A stretch of 20,826 nucleotides of DNA from a virus: positions 1 to 20,826 of IMG/VR virus record IMGVR_UViG_3300025671_000673; one strand, written 5' to 3'. Both the position numbers and the translations under genes were made by a program. Numbering within the stretch: position 1 is the first letter of the stretch; every line of letters begins with the position of its first letter. Below are positions 14,698 through 20,824 of the stretch, one piece after another. The notes beneath the pieces were generated by a model. It saw only the letters and a program-made list of their open reading frames with translations, ran no database searches and was not told the DNA's origin.

Positions 14698-15129
14698 CTA
14701 TATCCTGTTTGATTTGCTCAGGTTGTCCTGTGCAGGAATTACCTGTAAATTCCAAGGAACGTGTAAGCCACAACAGTTTTGTCCACGGAGGGGAACTATA
14801 TGGTCAACGTGATGAACTACTCCGGTTAGCTCTGAACGCAAGTCGCGTAGTTCGTAAATCTCTTCGATCATCCATTTGTGATCGTCAGTAAGCCACTTAG
14901 GTTTTGCTTGTCGAACACCTTTGGCTCTTAGATGTCCTTTAGTAATATAATATTGCTTTCTTTTTGTTCTATAATAATGTCTGTTTTGAGCGTTAATAGT
15001 TTCTCTGCGTTCTTTACGTTTTTCATTAACACAAAACTTACATTGTCCAAAGTAGCCATCTTTGTTTCTTGGCTGCTTAAAAAATTCTGAATAATCTTTT
15101 GTTTCTTTGCAAGTACTGCACTGTTTCAT
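14698..15129 (-). CDS. Free-standing HNH endonuclease with zinc ribbon, 143 aa
   Basis: A 143-residue HNH nuclease. An N-terminal zinc ribbon has Cys4, Cys7, Cys30 and Cys33 (CSTC ... CKFC). A very basic helical middle (KRKERRETINAQNRHYYRTK) follows. The HNH fold is at residues 104-140: H106-H107-V-D109-H110-I-V-P-L, then N127 in PWNLQVIP and N136/K139 in QDNLSKSN. Such genes cut DNA and spread as homing endonucleases, often next to capsid or fibre genes. It sits between the capsid gene and the fibre genes with its own GCAGGAG ribosome site. Its 5' half (about 14920-15130) is clearly more AT-rich than its neighbours, which suggests recent arrival. All catalytic residues are present, so it may be active. 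Confidence 0.92.
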   Translation of the reverse strand: MKQCSTCKETKDYSEFFKQPRNKDGYFGQCKFCVNEKRKERRETINAQNRHYYRTKRKQYYITKGHLRAKGVRQAKPKWLTDDHKWMIEEIYELRDLRSELTGVVHHVDHIVPLRGQNCCGLHVPWNLQVIPAQDNLSKSNRI

Positions 15130-15155
15130 AATAACTCCTGCATGAGTTAAGAAAC

Positions 15156-15188
15156 GAGGGTACTAGGTGATGCAGCACCGTTCCCCTC
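15156..15188 (-). terminator. Hairpin after the major capsid gene (possible terminator or attenuator)
   Basis: Just after the capsid stop, the transcript can fold GAGGG / CCCTC as an outer stem and GGTG / CACC as an inner stem around a six-base loop, separated by small internal bulges. The downstream bases are GTTTCTTAA, only modestly U-rich. It could lower read-through from the highly expressed capsid gene into HNH and fibres, or protect the 3' end of the capsid mRNA. It is weaker than a classic intrinsic terminator. Confidence 0.45.
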
Positions 15189-15201
15189 TAAACTTTAAAC
15201 T

Positions 15202-16194
15202 TTACTCATCACAAACAGCGAGAATAAAGCCAGCTTCAGGGCGGTACGTCTCGACACCATAGAGGGTATCTGCGGTGTACAGAGTGCTCAAATATTCTTG
15301 TTTGTATTGAGTCTGAGAACGTACAGCCATTTGCTCTGCCATTACAAGGGCGTCCTTGTGGAAGAACAAGCAGCCACGGGTGTCAGCGGTAGACGCAGTG
15401 TTCTGAGCAGCGACTTCCAGTACAGGAGCGTTGCTAGAAACGTAGATGTCTACACCGTAGAGGTTACCGATGAGGCCAGACTCAACACCACGACCACCAA
15501 CAAAGTCGGAAGATACGTAGCGGTCAATGCCCATGATAGACTTACGTGACGCAGGAGGAATAACGAGAACTCGTCCGTCCATAGGTACGTCAGCATCGTC
15601 CATCAGCTTGATAGCTTCGCGGAAGCCCAAGTCGGTGAAGTTGTCACCAGTGGTAACAGTGTCAACAGCGTAAGCAGCAAGGCCAGAAGCGGCGTTGAAG
15701 TAGTAGCTGTTGCTGTTAACCCAGTTAGCACCTGTGTTAGCAGGAGTCTGAGTACGAGTACCATCACCAAAACCAGTAGCCGCGTTGATGAGGTCAGTGT
15801 CTACCTTGAGAGCAAGCTGGTAGCCAGCGTCTTCAGTGTAGAACTGTCGCAGAGAGGACAGAGCCTGTACTTCTACGATGTCTTCAATCAAACGTGAGTA
15901 CTCAAAGTGACGGTCAACAGTGACAGTCAGTTCTGACTCGAGGTTAGCCTGAATCGTAACTGCTACAGCTTCTGCCTTAGCAGATGCAGCACCACGGATG
16001 GGCTTAGGGATGTGAATAACGTCACCCTTCTTGCCAGACATAGCGAGTCGCTTGACAAGGGGAGCCATCTTCAGGTTCTTTTGGTAAGCAGCGATTACTT
16101 CATCGCTCCAGATTTCTGGGATAAAAGTCCCAGCAGCAGTTTTGTCTACTACAGCATTAGCTGTAAAATAGGCACCAGAGGTTTCACCAGCCAT
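15202..16194 (-). CDS. Major capsid protein, 330 aa
   Basis: A 330-residue protein beginning MAGETSGAYFTANAVVDKTA, close in length to the T7 gp10A capsid protein (345 aa). It has the capsid-like pattern: TFIPEIWSDEVIAAYQKNLKMAPLVKR near the N-terminus, a long helix segment RLIEDIVEVQALSSLRQFY with AGYQLALKVDTDL after it, a central DVPMDGRVLVIPPASR strand, and a C-terminal domain with NLYGVDIYVSSNAP and FFHKDALVMAEQ. This is the HK97-type fold arrangement of podovirus capsid proteins. The ribosome site AAAGGAGAA seven bases ahead of the ATG is the strongest in the window, matching the need for many copies. The scaffold gene lies directly upstream. Confidence 0.92.
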   Translation of the reverse strand: MAGETSGAYFTANAVVDKTAAGTFIPEIWSDEVIAAYQKNLKMAPLVKRLAMSGKKGDVIHIPKPIRGAASAKAEAVAVTIQANLESELTVTVDRHFEYSRLIEDIVEVQALSSLRQFYTEDAGYQLALKVDTDLINAATGFGDGTRTQTPANTGANWVNSNSYYFNAASGLAAYAVDTVTTGDNFTDLGFREAIKLMDDADVPMDGRVLVIPPASRKSIMGIDRYVSSDFVGGRGVESGLIGNLYGVDIYVSSNAPVLEVAAQNTASTADTRGCLFFHKDALVMAEQMAVRSQTQYKQEYLSTLYTADTLYGVETYRPEAGFILAVCDE

Positions 16195-16211
16195 TGTAAT
16201 TCTCCTTTAGG

Positions 16212-17015
16212 CTATCTAACCCGACCCTCTGCGTAAGCCTTCAGTAGTTCGTCTGATAGACTCTGATAACGCTCTGGGTCGGTACGCATAAGTTTAATAA
16301 TGTCAGCACGACGATAAACTTTCTTGCGTGATCCTTCCGATGTTCCTCGAGCGTTGCCTGTGTTAGCTGACTTTACTGCACTCTTACGGGCTTCTCTTTC
16401 AGCCTGTGCTGTCTGTTGAACTACTTGGTTCCTCTCTTTCCAGAGGCTAAACAGTTCGTGAGCAGCGTCGTAATCGTACGCTTGGTCAGCCTGAACAAAC
16501 AACTGTGTTCGGACTTTTGACCCCTTGATCCACTCAGCAAACTTAGGGTCTTGCAGTATCTGTTCCATCTCAGGATGAGAGGACTTGAGTTGTGCAAGAG
16601 TAGCCTGTTGTTTGTACTGTTGTGTGTAAGCCTGTGCTTCTCTGATCTTAGGGTGGTTGTCTATAGCTCGACTAACAGCGGTCTTGGGATCAACAAAGAA
16701 ATCTACATCATCATCTTCATCGCCGTTGTATTGCTGTTGTTGAGGTGCTTGTTGGACTGAGAGTTGTGTCTGGATGTAATTATCAACAACTTTACGTAAC
16801 TCTCCAACTTCCGTACTCTGCTTACCTGAGAACTTCTCTAGTTCTTGGTGCATCTGTACAAGTTCTTCTACAGATTTACCTTGGTACTTTTCTGGAACAT
16901 TAGACTGTTGAGGTTGTTCCTCTTGAGGATTCTCTACGGTGTCCTGTGTGTCGAGTTGGTCTGTTGTTTCTAATTCTTCTTCCTTACGCTCATCAATAAG
17001 TGTCGCTCGTGACAT
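16212..17015 (-). CDS. Capsid scaffold (assembly) protein, 267 aa
   Basis: A 267-residue, highly charged, helical protein directly upstream of the capsid gene, the standard place of the scaffold. The N-terminus is acidic and Gln-rich (DERKEEELETTDQLDTQDTV), followed by a VPEKYQGKSVEELVQMHQEL segment typical of podovirus scaffolds, a Gln-rich linker near residue 90, an acidic patch (NGDEDDDVDFF), and a basic C-terminal part (ARKSAVKSANTGNARG...SRKKVYRRADIIKLM) that in scaffolds binds the capsid protein. It should guide prohead assembly and then leave. The Shine-Dalgarno is weak (GGCGGGG, 10 bases from the ATG). Confidence 0.85.
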   Translation of the reverse strand: MSRATLIDERKEEELETTDQLDTQDTVENPQEEQPQQSNVPEKYQGKSVEELVQMHQELEKFSGKQSTEVGELRKVVDNYIQTQLSVQQAPQQQQYNGDEDDDVDFFVDPKTAVSRAIDNHPKIREAQAYTQQYKQQATLAQLKSSHPEMEQILQDPKFAEWIKGSKVRTQLFVQADQAYDYDAAHELFSLWKERNQVVQQTAQAEREARKSAVKSANTGNARGTSEGSRKKVYRRADIIKLMRTDPERYQSLSDELLKAYAEGRVR

Positions 17016-17032
17016 TCTAAACTTACCCCGCC

Positions 17033-17049
17033 TATTATTATTATTATTA
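17033..17049. repeat. (ATT) trinucleotide microsatellite ahead of scaffold gene
   Basis: Between the FmdB-like gene and the scaffold gene the plus strand reads t then (ATT)5 then a; on the transcript this is a TAA repeat. It lies in the 63-base gap that holds the scaffold leader. It may vary in copy number and shift leader structure; no further function is visible. Confidence 0.7.
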
Positions 17050-17078
17050 GGTTATGGAGGATTAAATGGGAGTTGCCT

Positions 17079-17306
17079 CTAGTGTTGAGATTCCCTCGTA
17101 TGTTTCCCAGCGTTCTCGTGTTCACGTACCCACTTCATGTGTCTGCCGGGGAAATCGCCAGACGCACCATCGAGTACGTGTTGAGTTGCTGAGATAATCT
17201 TTGTAGCGTTGGCACCACACCCGCACCTACTGGATGTAGTACCTGCTTCTACAAATTCTTCAAAGGTATGTCCGTTAGTACAACGAAAGTCAAATACTTT
17301 AATCAT
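17079..17306 (-). CDS. FmdB-like zinc ribbon protein, 75 aa
   Basis: A 75-residue protein, MIKVFDFRCTNGHTFEEFVE, with the layout of FmdB-family small zinc ribbons: Cys9 and His13 in the first knuckle and Cys28/Cys30 in the second (SRCGCGA), followed by KIISATQHVLDGASGDFPGR, a segment common in phage members. The first knuckle is C-x3-H instead of C-x2-C. The ATG overlaps the preceding stop by 8 bases (GATGATTAA). FmdB proteins are described as putative regulators; the phage function is unknown. Its place just before the scaffold gene may mean that it regulates late expression or has a virion role. Confidence 0.85.
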   Translation of the reverse strand: MIKVFDFRCTNGHTFEEFVEAGTTSSRCGCGANATKIISATQHVLDGASGDFPGRHMKWVREHENAGKHTRESQH

Positions 17307-17547
17307 CTTCTTCTGGAGGCTTTGACGCTTCCTCGTAGTTAGTGTTTACGATAGTTTCCATGTTTATTAAGTGGGCTAATACGTTTAGTTGTCCTTTACG
17401 GAAAAACATATCGTCAGCATCTTTAGCTGCTTCAATACTGTTAATTTGAACAGCGTTGTTACCAAAGTCTTGCACGAGTTGTTTCCAACCGTCTGTCATA
17501 AAAAGACTAAAGTAATTGTCGTAGTACTGCTGTGTTTCTTGATCCAT
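17299..17547 (-). CDS. Small conserved acidic protein, 82 aa
   Basis: An 82-residue acidic protein beginning MDQETQQYYDNYFSLFMTDG, mostly helical, with an aromatic-rich start and an acidic tail (EEASKPPEEDD). It is the first gene after the strong promoter at 17604-17632, with AGAGG eight bases ahead of the ATG, and is coupled to the FmdB-like gene. I recall the pair 82-aa protein plus FmdB-like ribbon as a recurring neighbour set in marine podoviruses, but have no function for it. Confidence 0.8.
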   Translation of the reverse strand: MDQETQQYYDNYFSLFMTDGWKQLVQDFGNNAVQINSIEAAKDADDMFFRKGQLNVLAHLINMETIVNTNYEEASKPPEEDD

Positions 17548-17583
17548 CAGTGAGGCCTCTTGGGTTGTCTCTGGTTAATAGGA

Positions 17584-17597
17584 TGTACCTAAGTACA
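17584..17597. promoter_or_regulatory. Palindrome at the predicted transcription start
   Basis: On the minus strand the bases TGTACTTAGGTACA begin at or next to the predicted start (about 7 bases after the -10 box). The arms TGTAC and GTACA pair perfectly around a TTAG loop. It could be an operator half-site pair for a repressor or a 5' hairpin that protects the mRNA. Confidence 0.45.
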
Positions 17598-17603
17598 CTG
17601 TAT

Positions 17604-17632
17604 ATTATACCATACTTTTACGCAAAAGTCAA
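17604..17632 (-). promoter_or_regulatory. Sigma70-type promoter with extended -10
   Basis: On the minus strand: -35 TTGACT (five of six consensus bases, 17632-17627), a 17-base spacer, and -10 TATAAT (six of six, 17609-17604), preceded by TGG, which fits the TGn extended -10 element. It lies in the largest intergenic gap (17548-17635) and points at the 82-aa / FmdB / scaffold / capsid genes, with a leader of about 50 bases. It should be read by the host RNA polymerase with its main sigma factor. Confidence 0.85.
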
Positions 17633-17635
17633 GCA

Positions 17636-17788
17636 CTATTTACGTTTTTTGGTAGTTTTTCGTGCTTTTTTGAAGGCTTCTGCTGTAGGAGCACCTTTTG
17701 CTCCCGGCTTACGCATCTTCTCACCTGATCCAGCCTTGATGCGCTTACGTTTGGCGTGGATGTTGGCGTATAGTCCTTTACTTGGCAC
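17636..17788 (-). CDS. Lys/Arg-rich mini-protein, 50 aa
   Basis: A 50-residue very basic protein read from a GTG start at 17788: it begins (M)PSKGLYANIHAKRKRIKAG, then SGEKMRKPGAKGAPTAEAF and a Lys/Arg tail. I recognise the LYANIHAKRKRIKAGSGEKM type from many cyanophages and marine phages, where homologues start at the matching residue; this supports the GTG start. AAGG lies nine bases upstream. The start overlaps the 36-aa gene by 11 bases in another reading frame. It could bind nucleic acid or be a small virion protein; the function is not known. Confidence 0.85.
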   Translation of the reverse strand: MPSKGLYANIHAKRKRIKAGSGEKMRKPGAKGAPTAEAFKKARKTTKKRK

Positions 17789-17888
17789 GTTTCTTAGCCT
17801 TCTTTTTCTTCATCTTAGCCTTAGCTTTAGCCGCTGCCTTATAACCAGCTTCTGTATACGCATAGTGTTTTCCACCTACTTTTGGCAT
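17778..17888 (-). CDS. Lys/Ala-rich mini-protein, 36 aa
   Basis: A 36-residue protein: MPKVGGKHYAYTEAGYKAAA followed by a tail of almost only Lys, Ala and Arg. This MPKVGGK-HYAYTEAGY type recurs in marine phages next to the 50-aa basic protein. GAGGAG stands six bases ahead of the ATG, one of the best ribosome sites here, which argues for high expression. The Lys/Ala tail resembles the C-terminal tails of histone H1-like proteins. It may compact or package DNA or bind the capsid interior; no evidence beyond composition. Confidence 0.85.
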   Translation of the reverse strand: MPKVGGKHYAYTEAGYKAAAKAKAKMKKKKAKKRAK

Positions 17889-17898
17889 AACTGTCTCC

Positions 17899-18189
17899 TC
17901 ACCATTTCACCTTATCAGCCCAGTAAGCCGCAGACATCTTGCCTTTGGCTATGTTCTTTGCGTGACGAGCTTTGAATGACGCTCGCTTCTTTTTCATCTT
18001 GTCACCTTCACCCACTTTAGGTTTACCAGCAGTCTTAGCACCCTGTTCACCAAAGCGAATAGTTTTAACTTTGTCACCTTCTTTAGCAACAACAATGTGG
18101 CTCTTCTTAGGGTGACTAGGTGTTCGCTTAGGCTTGTTGTATCCGCTAACTCCTGCTCGCGCTAGCCTTGGGTCTTTTTCCTTTGGCAT
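17899..18189 (-). CDS. Conserved basic phage protein (DUF6321-like), 96 aa
   Basis: A 96-residue basic protein, MPKEKDPRLARAGVSGYNKP at the start, then KRTPSHPKKSHIVVAKEGDK, a short beta-like KVKTIRFGEQG segment, and a C-terminal RASFKARHAKNIAKGKMSAA ending in YWADKVKW. I recall this protein type as DUF6321 (from memory). The SFKARHAKNI...KMSAAYWA part is its most recognisable stretch. The ATG at 18189 lies 2 bases after the portal stop and is itself overlapped by the end of the 64-aa coiled-coil ORF. It is the first of three basic proteins between portal and scaffold. Function unknown. Confidence 0.85.
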   Translation of the reverse strand: MPKEKDPRLARAGVSGYNKPKRTPSHPKKSHIVVAKEGDKVKTIRFGEQGAKTAGKPKVGEGDKMKKKRASFKARHAKNIAKGKMSAAYWADKVKW

Positions 18190-18340
18190 TATCAGAGTCC
18201 TCCTTGTGGCGCAGGTCCGACATTTGGCCCTCTAGGGCCTCTACCTTGGCCTCCAACGCTTCCAATTTGTTGAACTGGTCTTGGAACGCTTGGTTGATCT
18301 GGGCTAGGAACTGGTTCATTTCTGTTTGTGTCATTAACAC
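18146..18340 (-). CDS. Coiled-coil ORF nested in the portal 3' end, 64 aa
   Basis: A 64-residue frame starting at GTG 18340 (or ATG 18334) inside the portal gene, in a different frame. It begins (M)LMTQTEMNQFLAQINQAFQD and continues as a clear heptad coiled coil (FNKLEALEAKVEALEGQMSD), then a basic Ser/Lys tail. AGGAG lies 9 bases ahead of the GTG. It overlaps the portal by 149 bases, passes the portal stop, and overlaps the first 44 bases of the 96-aa gene. The coiled coil is far more protein-like than a chance frame, while the portal end in this stretch is low-complexity Pro/Gly/Gln, as expected where a second frame constrains it. Likely real. Confidence 0.62.
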   Translation of the reverse strand: MLMTQTEMNQFLAQINQAFQDQFNKLEALEAKVEALEGQMSDLRHKEDSDNAKGKRPKASASRS

Positions 18341-20249
18341 CGGGAATTGCTCCTCTGTTGTTTAGTGCTTTTTCTTTGAGTGCCACTTCAGCAATCTTGA
18401 GTCTACGCTCAAACTCTCTGTCATCTGCGTCTCCGTCCTTGAGATTACGTGTGATTGCGTTGATCTTCTCAATCTGTAACTCTTCAGGAGCCAGTTGTGT
18501 CTCAATGGCGTACTTAGCTGCTCTGGCTTGCGACTCAGCGGCCTGACCTTGCAACGCTGCGGTCTGACTCTGCTGGAACTCAAGCTGTGCTTGTTGTGCC
18601 ATCTGAGCCATCTGTTGAGCCTGAGGATCTGGCTGAGACGCCTGTTGCATAGACGCAATCAACTCGTCACGGTTGCTCAGGTTCATGTTGTCGATAATGC
18701 TCTGGATCAGCACAGGGTAGATTGGGCTGTCTTGCTTCATGGTTTGCAAGAGTTGCACCAGTTGTCCTACCTCGTACTCTCTAGCAATAATGCCCAGAGT
18801 AGACGTAGCGTTGAACTTATAGTCAGCCACAGGGTAGTTCTCAGGATCAAACTGCATGTACCTGTGTGCAGCCTTGGTTACAAACGGCAACAGGAATGAC
18901 TGCTGGAAATTAATCAGGGTACGCTTGTGACGCTTGATGATAGCGCCTAGAGACATACTTATGCCAGCGGCGGTTGCTTCTCCGTTAACCTGACCAGCAA
19001 TACCTGCGGAGTCTACAGCGCCCGTGGCTTGTTGTACCATCTGCTGAAGCGCCTGAGCTTGTGCAAAAGTAATCTGACCAACTTGCCCAAAGTTGAACGG
19101 TTGAAGTACCTCACGCGGATCTCCATTAGTTAGAATCATTTTGCCCGGACGTACCTCAGGTTTAGCGCCACGAGGTAAACGCGTTGCGTCAATAGCAAGC
19201 ATGGGGTGAATGGTAAGACTCAGTGCGTCAATCCTAGCTCGTAGCTCAGTGTCCAGAGCCTTCTGAGAGTTGTAGCCCTTCTCGCAAACTCCTCTGCCCC
19301 AGAATCGACCCGGAACAACGTCCCACGGAAACGCAACCACAGGACGGTCTTGCATCATGTAAGGGTTAGCTTCAGCCTTCAGGAGTGTACCGCCGTTAGC
19401 GATAACTACGATAGCCTCAACGTACATAGACTCAGACTCTACTTCTACGTCTTCAGCCTCGAGCAACTCACGGGGCACGAGTCCGTAGTACTTCGTCAGG
19501 CGTACCTTGTCGTCGTTGTAGATCGTGAGGTCTTGATCTGGCTCTAGGTCTGTATCAGGAGCAGCAGACTCAATGTAAGCCTCCCTGTACACGCCCTGTT
19601 CCTGCATGAGTTCTACGGAGTGCTTAGACACAAACTCGTCAATAGCGACACCCATAGCGTCTTCTACGGACGTAGCAACAGGGTCTATCAGGAAGTTCTG
19701 AGGCAACACAGGCTTCAGCTTAACTACCACTCTGTCAGTAATGTTGACACCTACAGCCGTAAGATCACCACCCATGATAGGCTGAGTAGCAGGAGCCATC
19801 TCCTTGATTTCCTCTAGGATAACTTCTCCTATGCCTGTTCCAAACACAGCAGAGTTAATCAGGCACTCTGCAACAGCCTTACGTATCTTACACTTCTCAA
19901 AGTCTTCTGTGAGTTTGTTACGGAGGTACTGGATGTCCTGACGGTCTTTGTCGTTAGTGTCGTCAGCAATGTCAAACCACTTACCTCTGCCAAACGTGGC
20001 TTCTTCTAGTTCTGCTACGTTGGACTCTACGGCCTGTTGTAGCGCAGGAGATATGATTCTGGAACGCTCTGATCCTCTCTGGGAATCTGCAGGATCCCAT
20101 TGACCTCTCCAGAGTCTGTAGTATTCTTCAAACTTTGCTTCGTAGTTTGACTCGTAGTAATCACGCCAGTTCTCACATTTAGTCATCACCCACTCTTCAA
20201 GAGACTCTTCAATCATCAGAGGGTCTGGGCTGTAGATTTCTTCTGCCAT
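18192..20249 (-). CDS. Portal (head-tail connector) protein, 685 aa
   Basis: A 685-residue portal protein located between TerL and scaffold/capsid. The N-terminus has the typical RDYYESNYEAKFEEYYRLWR and SRIISPALQQAVESNVAELE stretches, the middle carries EVREVLQPFNFGQ-type sequence (seen as GDPREVLQPFNFGQVGQITF) and a SAGIAGQVNGEATAAGISMS region, and the long helical LINFQQSFLLPFVTKAAHRYM segment follows. Residues from about 545 to 600 are Gln-rich helices that should form the barrel or tail contact. The last 45 residues are low-complexity Pro/Gly/Gln and share DNA with the nested coiled-coil ORF. It forms the dodecameric ring through which DNA is pumped. AAGGAA lies seven bases ahead of the ATG. 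Confidence 0.9.
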   Translation of the reverse strand: MAEEIYSPDPLMIEESLEEWVMTKCENWRDYYESNYEAKFEEYYRLWRGQWDPADSQRGSERSRIISPALQQAVESNVAELEEATFGRGKWFDIADDTNDKDRQDIQYLRNKLTEDFEKCKIRKAVAECLINSAVFGTGIGEVILEEIKEMAPATQPIMGGDLTAVGVNITDRVVVKLKPVLPQNFLIDPVATSVEDAMGVAIDEFVSKHSVELMQEQGVYREAYIESAAPDTDLEPDQDLTIYNDDKVRLTKYYGLVPRELLEAEDVEVESESMYVEAIVVIANGGTLLKAEANPYMMQDRPVVAFPWDVVPGRFWGRGVCEKGYNSQKALDTELRARIDALSLTIHPMLAIDATRLPRGAKPEVRPGKMILTNGDPREVLQPFNFGQVGQITFAQAQALQQMVQQATGAVDSAGIAGQVNGEATAAGISMSLGAIIKRHKRTLINFQQSFLLPFVTKAAHRYMQFDPENYPVADYKFNATSTLGIIAREYEVGQLVQLLQTMKQDSPIYPVLIQSIIDNMNLSNRDELIASMQQASQPDPQAQQMAQMAQQAQLEFQQSQTAALQGQAAESQARAAKYAIETQLAPEELQIEKINAITRNLKDGDADDREFERRLKIAEVALKEKALNNRGAIPGVNDTNRNEPVPSPDQPSVPRPVQQIGSVGGQGRGPRGPNVGPAPQGGL

Positions 20250-20259
20250 AGTAGTTTCC

Positions 20260-20358
20260 TTAGAGTATTGCTACGCTGTAACCCAGTGTAAAAAACACTA
20301 CGGCAGAGATTGCGTAGATTCCGTACGTATTAAAAGGTCTAAAAACTTTGTTTGTCAC
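20260..20358 (-). CDS. Single-pass membrane mini-protein, 32 aa
   Basis: A 32-residue frame from GTG at 20358 to TAA ending at 20260, filling the space between TerL and portal. It reads (M)TNKVFRPFNTYGIYAISAVV then FFTLGYSVAIL: a short basic head and one hydrophobic helix of about 21 residues. AGGA lies 7 bases before the GTG, which follows the TerL stop after one base, and the portal RBS follows its stop. The perfect fit between the two genes and the clear membrane helix support a real gene. The role is unknown; a holin-like or membrane-targeting function is possible. Confidence 0.65.
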   Translation of the reverse strand: MTNKVFRPFNTYGIYAISAVVFFTLGYSVAIL

Positions 20359-20359
20359 T

Positions 20360-20824
20360 TTAGTATCCTGCTACAACGTCTAGTATTTCGTGATCGTCAA
20401 TTTCGTAATCGTAGTGGTACGCAACTTGTGCTAACTGATCTATGTACGCCAGAGCGTCAACCAAATCATCGTGAGTTAATGGATCTGGAAACTGAAACAG
20501 TTGGTCCAAGAATCTGGAGTTCCACTCGCCTTTGTTTAGTGTTACGTAGCCGTTCTCAAAGCGTCCCTGTAAAGCCCACATCACCCTGTCAGTCTTCTTC
20601 TTATTACCGTGGGTTAACTCCTCGACTCTAAAGAACGTGCCGTAGCGCTTCTGTAGATCCATCAGGGGACTCATTACAGCTTGCTTTGCGATACCTCGCT
20701 CAATACCAACGCTAATGGGTCTGTAGTCTCTAACGGCCTGAAATATCTTGGTGGCAGTCTCGTCAAGGCTCCACCGCCCATATATAATGTTATCAACGTA
20801 CCAACCATCAGGACTAACTTTAAC
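20360..20824 (-). CDS. Terminase large subunit, C-terminal nuclease part (5' end outside window)
   Basis: The frame is open to the right edge, giving 154 residues of the C-terminal part; the internal ATG at 20674 is not the true start, because the sequence before it (SPDGWYVDNIIYGRWSLDET, then YRPISVGIERGIAKQAV) is plainly part of the same protein. The nuclease domain of large terminases is recognised by the Glu in VGIERG and the Asp-rich PLTHDDLVDALAYI motif near the end, which hold the metal ions that cut the DNA concatemer. The ATPase domain is beyond the window. Its product, with the portal, fills the prohead. The stop is followed after one base by the GTG of the 32-aa gene. Confidence 0.93.
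   Translation of the reverse strand, partial: VKVSPDGWYVDNIIYGRWSLDETATKIFQAVRDYRPISVGIERGIAKQAVMSPLMDLQKRYGTFFRVEELTHGNKKKTDRVMWALQGRFENGYVTLNKGEWNSRFLDQLFQFPDPLTHDDLVDALAYIDQLAQVAYHYDYEIDDHEILDVVAGY

Noticed and set aside
14935-14990. AT-rich run in the HNH gene with TATAAT-like boxes as a promoter or origin
   Set aside because: Lies in coding sequence, no paired -35 element, no iterons; best explained by the AT-rich codons of the inserted gene.
17740-17830. Programmed frameshift fusing the 36-aa and 50-aa basic proteins at the A-rich run
   Set aside because: The second gene has its own GTG and ribosome site, the needed shift is not the usual -1, and homologues as I recall them begin separately.
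17532-17975. Plus-strand frame of 147 codons over the basic mini-genes and promoter
   Set aside because: It lies opposite three well supported minus-strand genes and the promoter; its hydrophobic Leu/Phe composition is the complement of Lys-rich codons.
18362-18658. 98-codon minus-strand frame inside the portal
   Set aside because: Shadow of the Gln-rich portal helices, giving an Arg/Leu/Ser-rich sequence without a protein-like pattern, unlike the nested coiled coil at 18146-18340.
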